DNA of 64,000 nt from Streptomyces sp. NBC_01498 (lineage in GTDB: Bacteria > Actinomycetota > Actinomycetes > Streptomycetales > Streptomycetaceae), in assembly GCF_036327775.1 (NCBI RefSeq), contig NZ_CP109598.1, positions 124,001 through 188,000 of the forward strand. The letters are read 5' to 3'. The notes beneath the pieces are model-generated. The model was given only the letters and a program-made list of their open reading frames with translations, made no database searches and was not told where the DNA came from. The position numbers and the translations under genes were made by a program. Each line of letters opens with the position of its first letter. Position 1 is the first letter of the stretch. Positions 58,505 to 64,000 of this stretch are shown piece by piece.

Positions 58505-59266
58505 TCACGGAGCGCCCTCGCGTCCGTCCCGTGGGGCGAAGGTCGCGAGGGCGTCGGCGTCGGTCGCGCGCGCGTGGAGGAAGTAGTCGGCCCACTCGGT
58601 GATGCCGGGGCAGGACGAGTCCCGGCCGAGTCGGGCCGCCGCGGCGTCGAGGTCGAAGTGGGTGGTGCGCAGTTCGACACCCGGGCCCAGCAGGGCCCAG
58701 TGCGCTCCGCTCCGTCCGTAGGGCATGCCGACGCTGCCGGGGTTGACCACGAGCCGGCCGTGGGCGAGGCGGACGAACGGCATGTGGGTGTGGCCGCAGA
58801 CCACGGTGCGGATACCGGTGTCGAGTCCGCCGAGGACGTCCTTCCAGCGGTCGAGGCGGGAGTCGACCAGGACGACCTCCTCGTCGTCGCGCGGGGTGGC
58901 GTGGCAGAACAGCACCCTGCCCAGGCCGCTCACGGGCAGCGTGAGCGTGCGCGGCAACGAGCCGAGCAGGTCGAGATGGTCCTCGCGGAGCTGCCCGGCC
59001 GCCCAGGGAGCGATCGGATCGGGGATCTCGTCGCGTTGGCCCCGGCGGTACTCGACGAGTTCGCGGTCGGCGTTCCCACCGATCCAGCCGACGCGGTCAC
59101 CGAGCCCGGACAGCAGGTCGAGCACCTCGCCCGGCTGGGGTCCGGCGGCGATGTCACCCGTGAGGACGATGCGCTCGGCATCGGCCACGTCGGGTTCGGC
59201 GAGGACCGCCTCCAGGGCGGGCAGGACTCCGTGGATGTCGGACAGGACCGCTACTCGGTTCGGCAT
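58505..59266 (-). CDS. Metallophosphoesterase (YfcE/MJ0936-like)
   Basis: The 253-residue calcineurin-like phosphoesterase shows the ordered metal-binding motifs SDIHGVLPAL, TGDIAAGPQP, IGGNADRE, CHATPRDD and CGHTHMPF. The small YfcE-like group are cytoplasmic phosphodiesterases with a two-metal centre; the natural substrate is usually unknown. The ATG at 59266 begins MPNRVAVLSDIHG, directly at the first strand, so a frame reaching 59449 is rejected. The gene is divergent from the YciO/Sua5 gene across 176 bp. That spacer carries a repeated ggacagggcc block. Confidence 0.9.
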   Translation of the reverse strand: MPNRVAVLSDIHGVLPALEAVLAEPDVADAERIVLTGDIAAGPQPGEVLDLLSGLGDRVGWIGGNADRELVEYRRGQRDEIPDPIAPWAAGQLREDHLDLLGSLPRTLTLPVSGLGRVLFCHATPRDDEEVVLVDSRLDRWKDVLGGLDTGIRTVVCGHTHMPFVRLAHGRLVVNPGSVGMPYGRSGAHWALLGPGVELRTTHFDLDAAAARLGRDSSCPGITEWADYFLHARATDADALATFAPRDGREGAP

Positions 59267-59442
59267 GGTCACCACTGTGGGCCGCGGGCGGGCCGTCGGT
59301 GGGGCCGTTCGCCGGGCGCGTAGTCCTCTCGGACAGGGCCCGGGGAAGGAACCCGCCGCAGGTCGGGGGCGGGGCCCGCGGCAGGATTCGCCGCGGGTCC
59401 GAGCGGGGCGCTCACCTCGCGGACAGGGCCTAAGCTCGGCCA

Positions 59443-60063
59443 ATGGCAAAGTATTTCGACGTACACCCCGAGAACCCGCAGCGCCGCACCATCGCGAGCG
59501 TGGCCGAGAGCATCCGGTCCGGCGCGCTCATCGCGTATCCCACGGACTCCTGTTACGCGCTGGGCTGCCAGCTGGGCAGCCGGGACGGTATCGCGCGGAT
59601 CCGTTCCGTGCGGGAGCTGGACGACCGGCACCACTTCACACTGGTCTGCCAGAACTTCGCGCAGCTCGGCCAGCTGGTGCAGATCGACAACGACGTGTTC
59701 CGCGCGATCAAGGCGGCGACACCCGGCAGTTACACGTTCATCCTCCCCGCGACCCGGGAGGTGCCGCGTCAGTTGCTGCACCCGAAGAAGAAGACCGTCG
59801 GGGTCCGGATCCCGGACCATGTCGTCGCCCAGGCGCTGCTCGCGGAGCTGGGCGAGCCGCTGCTCTCCAGCACGCTGCTGCTGCCCGACGAGCCGGAGCC
59901 GATGACCCAGGGGTGGGAGATCAAGGAACGGCTCGACCATGTGCTGGACGTCGTGGTCGACTCGGGCGACTGCGGCACGGAGCCGACGACGGTCATCGAC
60001 TTCTCGGGCGGCGAGCCGGAGATCGTACGGCGCGGGGCGGGCGACCCGGCACGGTTCGAGTGA
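59443..60063 (+). CDS. YciO/Sua5/YrdC-family protein
   Basis: This 206-residue single-domain protein has the YrdC fold with IASVAESIRSGALIAYPTDS, YALGCQ and KKKTVGVRIPDH. It matches the YciO branch, which resembles threonylcarbamoyl-AMP synthase (TsaC/Sua5) of the tRNA t6A pathway. Full Sua5 proteins carry an extra C-terminal domain that is absent here. YciO proteins have weak or different activity, so it may not be the essential t6A enzyme. The start ATG is 12 bp after a TAAGCT -10-like box, giving a very short leader. Confidence 0.88.
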   Translation: MAKYFDVHPENPQRRTIASVAESIRSGALIAYPTDSCYALGCQLGSRDGIARIRSVRELDDRHHFTLVCQNFAQLGQLVQIDNDVFRAIKAATPGSYTFILPATREVPRQLLHPKKKTVGVRIPDHVVAQALLAELGEPLLSSTLLLPDEPEPMTQGWEIKERLDHVLDVVVDSGDCGTEPTTVIDFSGGEPEIVRRGAGDPARFE

Positions 60064-60145
60064 CGGGGGGCCGGCCGGCGCGGGGGGCGGCGTACCGGGC
60101 GGGCCCGTGGGAGACGCACGTCACTCTCCGCCGCGGCGGCGGGTG

Positions 60146-60172
60146 TGTCACAGGGGCCCGGGGTGTCTCGTC
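60146..60172 (+). promoter_or_regulatory. ECF41-type promoter
   Basis: TGTCACA (60146-60152), 16 bp, CGTC (60169-60172) is an exact match to the known ECF41 promoter consensus. It lies about 40 bp upstream of the AhpD-like gene, whose downstream neighbour is an ECF41 sigma factor. Confidence 0.85.
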
Positions 60173-60213
60173 CCAGGGGGTGTAACCGACGGACAACCCC
60201 GGAGGAGCACACC

Positions 60214-60687
60214 ATGGAACCGCGACTCGACTTCTACGCCGTCCCGGCGGCCGGCCTGGCTCTCAAGCGCTTCATGACGGTCGGCGCGTCCTTCAAGGAG
60301 TCGTCGCTCCCGGCGGTCACCCGGGAGCTGGTGGCCCTGCGTGTCAGCCAGATCAACGGATGCGCCCCCTGTGTGGACATCCACACGAAGGAGCTGGCCG
60401 CGGCCGGCGAGACCCCGGCGCGGCTGAACCTGGTCGCGGTGTGGCGCGAGGCCACGGTCTTCGGCGCGGCCGAGCGCGCCGCGCTGGAGCTGGCCGAGCA
60501 GGGCACCCGGGTCGCGGACGCCGCCTCCGGGGTGGACGACGAGGTGTGGGCGGCGGCTGCCGCGCAGTACGACGAGGAGCAGCTGAGCACGCTGGTGCTG
60601 CTGGTCTCGTTCATGAACGCGGTGAATCGCGTGAACGTCATCACTCGCCGGCCGGCCGGGGCGGACGTGCCCGGTACGGTCCGTTGA
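60214..60687 (+). CDS. AhpD-like carboxymuconolactone decarboxylase family protein
   Basis: In this 157-residue all-helical protein the redox motif C50-A-P-C53 with H57 (INGCAPCVDIHT) is the AhpD-type catalytic site used for disulfide-linked peroxide reduction. The helix VSFMNAVNRVNVITRRP closes the fold. It is the usual COE-type partner (carboxymuconolactone decarboxylase, oxidoreductase or epimerase) encoded beside ECF41 sigma factors. The ATG has GGAGGAG upstream. It is followed after 35 bp by the sigma gene, and the only clear promoter lies before it, so both are probably one transcript under control of that sigma factor. Confidence 0.92.
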   Translation: MEPRLDFYAVPAAGLALKRFMTVGASFKESSLPAVTRELVALRVSQINGCAPCVDIHTKELAAAGETPARLNLVAVWREATVFGAAERAALELAEQGTRVADAASGVDDEVWAAAAAQYDEEQLSTLVLLVSFMNAVNRVNVITRRPAGADVPGTVR

Positions 60688-60722
60688 CGCGGCGGCGGGC
60701 GGCACCCGGGGAGGACGCCGAC

Positions 60723-61706
60723 ATGGACAGGACCGGGGACAACGCCGGGGACAGGACCGGGGACAGGGCCGGGGACAGGGCCTGGGACAAGGCCGGGGAG
60801 TTCGAGGAGCTGCGACCGCTGCTGTTCTCCGTCGCCTACCGGATCCTGGGCAGTGTGAGCGAGGCCGAGGACGCGGTGCAGGAGACCTGGCTGCGCTTCG
60901 ACGGCACGACGACCCGGCCCACGTCGGCCAAGTCCTTCCTGTCGGCCGTGGTGACCCGGATCTCGATCGACGTGCTGCGTTCCGCGCGGGTACGGCGGGA
61001 GCGGTACGTGGGCCCGTGGTTCCCCGAGCCGCTGCTGGAGGACCCGTACCAGGACCCGGAGCGGGCGGTGGAGCTGGCCGACTCGGTGTCGATGGCGGCG
61101 CTGCTGTTGCTGGAGCGGCTCGGCCCGGCGGAGCGGGCGGTCTTCCTGATGCGGGAGGTGTTCGGCTTCGAGTTCGCCGAGATCGCGGCGGCGGTGGGGC
61201 GCTCGGAGGCGGCGTGCCGCCAGTTGCTGGTCCGGGGGCGGCGGCACATGGGGGCGGGGCGGCGGCGGTTCACGGCGGACCGCGAGGAGCGGCGGGAGCT
61301 GGCGGCCCGGTTCTTCGACGCGCTGACGGGCGGTGACCTCGACGGGCTGCGGTCGCTGCTGGCCGCCGATGTGCGGCTGGTCGGGGACAGCGGCGGGAAG
61401 GCGCCGCAGCTGGCCAGGACCGTCGTGGGCGCGGACAACGTGGCCCGGCTGCTCAGCGCGTTCTGTCCCCTGCTGATCCGGGTCGACGTGTCGTTCGAAC
61501 CGCACGACGTCAACGGCCAGCCCGGCGCGATCTTCCGCGACCGGGACGGCAGGGTGCTCCAGACCCTGGTCCTCGACGTGCTCGACGGACGGATCCAGAC
61601 CATCCGCACGGTGATCAACCCCGACAAGCTCGGCCATCTCGGACCGGTGGCCGACGCCTGGGCGGTCAGCCGCGCGATCAAGCGGGCCCGCCGGGAGACG
61701 GACTGA
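60723..61706 (+). CDS. ECF41-family RNA polymerase sigma factor
   Basis: The protein (327 residues) has region 2 (EELRPLLFSVAYRILGSVSE) and region 4 (LGPAERAVFLMREVFGFEF), followed by a C-terminal SnoaL-like domain. ECF41 hallmarks are present: WFPEPLL between the sigma regions (WLPEP type), DSGGK in place of the usual DGGGK, and VINPDKL near the end. In this family the C-terminal domain acts as a built-in regulator instead of an anti-sigma factor. The first 24 residues are a repetitive Asp-Arg-Thr-Gly tail not seen in the family. GGGGAGG before the ATG supports this start. It likely activates the promoter at 60146-60172. Confidence 0.94.
   Translation: MDRTGDNAGDRTGDRAGDRAWDKAGEFEELRPLLFSVAYRILGSVSEAEDAVQETWLRFDGTTTRPTSAKSFLSAVVTRISIDVLRSARVRRERYVGPWFPEPLLEDPYQDPERAVELADSVSMAALLLLERLGPAERAVFLMREVFGFEFAEIAAAVGRSEAACRQLLVRGRRHMGAGRRRFTADREERRELAARFFDALTGGDLDGLRSLLAADVRLVGDSGGKAPQLARTVVGADNVARLLSAFCPLLIRVDVSFEPHDVNGQPGAIFRDRDGRVLQTLVLDVLDGRIQTIRTVINPDKLGHLGPVADAWAVSRAIKRARRETD
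60726..60797 (+). repeat. Six 12-bp tandem repeats at the start of the sigma gene
   Basis: Six 12-bp units based on gacaggaccggg encode the DRTG-like N-terminus of the sigma factor in frame. The unit length keeps the reading frame if copies change. Confidence 0.85.
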
Positions 61707-61747
61707 TCTCGGGACGGACGGACTTTTCACTCGTGCGTGACAAAGTA

Positions 61748-61776
61748 TTTACGGTCTCGACAGAAGTCTCTAGTCT
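61748..61776 (+). promoter_or_regulatory. Candidate promoter of the PA14-GSDH gene
   Basis: TTTACG (61748-61753), 17 bp, TAGTCT (61771-61776) is a fair housekeeping-type match in the 280-bp space before the next gene; the leader would be about 200 nt. Confidence 0.35.
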
Positions 61777-61986
61777 TTCGCTCGGCGTCGACTTATTGCG
61801 TACATGACACACGCACCAACACGCCCCACCGCTCCCCAGCACGCCCTGTCGCGCCACGAACTGACAGAACGCCACGTCCGTGTCCGTCGCCAGCCTCCGT
61901 ATCCGGATCGAAGGGCTCGTCCCGGCGGTCGACCCCGGCCAGGGACAAGGGTGTTCTTCCCGGTGCGCGAAGTGCCAGGAGGAAGA

Positions 61987-64000
61987 ATGGATCATCGACC
62001 GAGCCATCGCCTGCGCAGATGTCTCCTGAGTCTGCTCACCGTCCCGCTCCTCGCCACCGGTCTCCTGTCGGGCCCGGCCGTCGCCGCCGAGCCCCCCGTC
62101 GGCGGCTCGGCCACCGGACCCGCCGTCCGTGAACTGCCGCCCCAGGAACCGGGAGTCACCCTGCGGGTCTTCGACGTGCAGGTGCCGCTGGAGAAGATCT
62201 GCGCCCTGAAGCCGGGGCAGACCCCGAACGTCGACCGGCTGATGCCGACCATCGACTGGTCCTCGACCGCGGACTTCGGCGGGATCGGCGACCACTTCGT
62301 CTCGCAGGTCATCGGCAACATCGACGTCCCGCAGGACGGTTCCTACGCCTTCCGGCTGACCAGCGACGACGGGTCGCGCCTGCTCATCGACGACCGGGTC
62401 GTCATCGACCACGACGGTCTGCACGGCGCGGACCCGAAGGACGGCACGGTCACCCTGACGGCCGGTCAGCACGCCCTGCGCATCGACCACTTCGACCGTA
62501 CGGGCGGGCAGAACATCACCCTGGCCTGGCGGCCGCCGGGTGCCTCCGGCTTCACCGTCGTCCCGAACTCCGTGCTCAGCACGGACGCCGGTGTCGTCCG
62601 GGTGACCGCGCCGGGCCGCAAGGAGTGCGAGGGCGTCCGGGACTCCCCCGGCGACGGTCTGCCGCTGAACGGCGTGCACCCCGGCTACACCCTCACCGAT
62701 CTGCGGCCGGCCGGTTTCCAGCCGCAGGTCACCGCGATGGACTGGCTGCCGGACGGTCGGCTGGCCGTCACCACCTGGGGCGGCACGGACAACGTGACCG
62801 GCGAGGTCTACCTCCTCAGCGGGGTCACGGGCAGCACCGGACCCGGCAAGGTCACGGCCGAGAAGGTGGCTCAGGGCCTGAAGGAGCCGCAGGGCATCGC
62901 GTACGTCGACGGTTCGCTGTACGTGTCGCAGAAGCACGAGCTGACGGAGCTTCAGGACACCGACGGGGACGACGTCACCGACACCTACCGGAAGGTCGCG
63001 ACCTGGCCGCACGGCGGGAACTTCCACGAGTTCGCGTTCGGGCTGCTCTACCGGGACGGCTACTTCTATCTGAACCTGTCCGTCGCCATCAACCAGGGCG
63101 GCGCCACGACCAATCCCCAGCCCGCGCCGAACCGCGGCTCCTCCATCAAGGTCAACAAGGCCACCGGCGCGATCAGTTACGTGGCCGGTGGTCTGCGTAC
63201 CCCCAACGGCATCGGCTGGGGCCCCGAGGGCGACGCCTTCGTGACCGACAACCAGGGCGGCTGGCTGCCCTCCTCGAAGCTCGTGCACATCAAGCAGGAC
63301 CGCTTCTTCAACCACTACACCAACCCGGCGGGACCCTTCGACGCCGAGCCGGTCACCAAGCCGGTGCTGTGGCTGCCGCAGAACGAGATCGCCAACTCCC
63401 CCAGCACACCGCTGCTGTTGGACGACGGGCCGTTCGCCGGGCAGATGATCTTCGGTGATGTCACCTACGGCGGCATCCAGCGCGCGTACCTGGAGAAGGT
63501 CAAGGGCGAGTACCAGGGCGCCGTCTTCCGGATGACCCAGGGCCTGGAGGCGGGGGTCAACCGCATCAGCAGGGGCCCGGACGGCGCGATCTACGCGGGC
63601 GGGCTCGGCGCCGGCGGCAACTGGGGCCAGGAGGGCAAACTCTCCTACGGTCTCCAGAAGTTGACGCCGAACGGGAAGAACGCCTTCGACATCCTCGCGA
63701 TGCGCGCGAAGGACGGCGGCTTCGAACTCGAGTACACCAAGCCGCTCTCCGCCGGGACCGTGGCCGAACTGGCCGACCGCTACGAGGTGAAGCAGTGGTC
63801 CTACGCGCCGACGCCCGACTACGGCGGGCCGAAGGTCGGCGAGAAGACGCTGGAGGTGACGTCGGCGACCGTGTCCGCGGACGGCAAGAAGGTCACCCTG
63901 GCGATCGACGGCCTGGAGTCCAACCGCGTGGTGCACATCCGCTCCCCCCGGCCGTTCAGCTCCACGGACGGCGAGACGCTGTGGAGCACCGAGGCGTGGT
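61987..64000 (+). CDS. Secreted PA14 + glucose/sorbosone dehydrogenase-like protein (partial)
   Basis: The gene runs past the window edge; 671 codons are seen with no stop. A signal peptide (CLLSLLTVPLLATGLLSG) ends near AVAA-EPPVG. A PA14 domain at about residues 50-185 has the segment SYAFRLTSDDGSRLLIDDR, which binds sugars in this family. A beta-propeller like the sugar dehydrogenases runs from about 225 to 600 (PQGIAYVDGSLYVSQKHELT, TPNGIGWGPEGDAFVTDN). The ATG follows AGGAGGA. It resembles the large GSDH-PKD protein at 51018 in its propeller but has a different sugar-binding module. The C-terminal domains are not known. Confidence 0.85.
   Translation, partial: MDHRPSHRLRRCLLSLLTVPLLATGLLSGPAVAAEPPVGGSATGPAVRELPPQEPGVTLRVFDVQVPLEKICALKPGQTPNVDRLMPTIDWSSTADFGGIGDHFVSQVIGNIDVPQDGSYAFRLTSDDGSRLLIDDRVVIDHDGLHGADPKDGTVTLTAGQHALRIDHFDRTGGQNITLAWRPPGASGFTVVPNSVLSTDAGVVRVTAPGRKECEGVRDSPGDGLPLNGVHPGYTLTDLRPAGFQPQVTAMDWLPDGRLAVTTWGGTDNVTGEVYLLSGVTGSTGPGKVTAEKVAQGLKEPQGIAYVDGSLYVSQKHELTELQDTDGDDVTDTYRKVATWPHGGNFHEFAFGLLYRDGYFYLNLSVAINQGGATTNPQPAPNRGSSIKVNKATGAISYVAGGLRTPNGIGWGPEGDAFVTDNQGGWLPSSKLVHIKQDRFFNHYTNPAGPFDAEPVTKPVLWLPQNEIANSPSTPLLLDDGPFAGQMIFGDVTYGGIQRAYLEKVKGEYQGAVFRMTQGLEAGVNRISRGPDGAIYAGGLGAGGNWGQEGKLSYGLQKLTPNGKNAFDILAMRAKDGGFELEYTKPLSAGTVAELADRYEVKQWSYAPTPDYGGPKVGEKTLEVTSATVSADGKKVTLAIDGLESNRVVHIRSPRPFSSTDGETLWSTEAW

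Noticed and set aside
61678-63936. 752-codon minus-strand open frame opposite the PA14-GSDH gene
   Set aside because: The plus strand encodes a signal peptide, PA14 and propeller motifs; the minus frame is featureless.

Overview
The window has very high GC content, GTG and TTG starts, GC-rich terminator hairpins and long antisense open frames. Its gene content is typical of an actinomycete: modular type I polyketide synthase (PKS), Tat and Sec secreted enzymes, GH19 chitinase, ECF41 sigma factor. The organism is most likely a Streptomyces. This is a judgement from content and composition, not a database match.

Bases 1-6250 hold the flank of a biosynthetic cluster. It contains the end of a type II thioesterase, then a leftward operon of ABC ATPase, FtsX-type permease, sensor kinase and response regulator, whose genes overlap at every junction. 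A small PqqD-like protein points the other way.

Bases 6308-36300 are a leftward run of four modular PKS genes with six extension modules and a terminal thioesterase. If colinear, the modules are: M1 (malonyl, DH-KR), M2 (malonyl, KR), M3 (malonyl, DH-KR), M4 (methylmalonyl, DH-KR), M5 (malonyl, DH-KR) and M6 (malonyl, no reduction, TE). No loading module is present and the first PKS begins with a docking helix, so the starter must come from a gene outside the window, probably to the left where the thioesterase II lies. The predicted chain carries an isolated alkene, one hydroxyl, a conjugated triene with one methyl branch, and a terminal beta-keto acid. I do not recognise the product. A divergent short-chain dehydrogenase marks the right edge.

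Bases 37786-45129 hold five tightly packed rightward genes: a SWIM-like zinc protein, a companion protein, a vWA protein, a MoxR-type AAA ATPase and a DUF5682-like protein. This matches the E. coli yehLMPQ-type arrangement, a conserved system of unknown function.

Bases 45315-64000 are general chromosome: an NPP1/NLP necrosis-inducing-like protein, a QorB-like reductase divergent from an HxlR regulator, and a secreted beta-rich repeat protein. A carbohydrate set follows, with a Tat-exported TIM-barrel protein, a large GSDH-PKD-CBM6-FIMAH protein and a ROK regulator. Then come a PRC-barrel protein, a beta-lactamase-like hydrolase, a GH19 chitinase, a metallophosphoesterase and a YciO/Sua5 protein. 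The window ends with an AhpD-like protein plus ECF41 sigma factor behind a textbook ECF41 promoter, and the start of a PA14-GSDH secreted protein.
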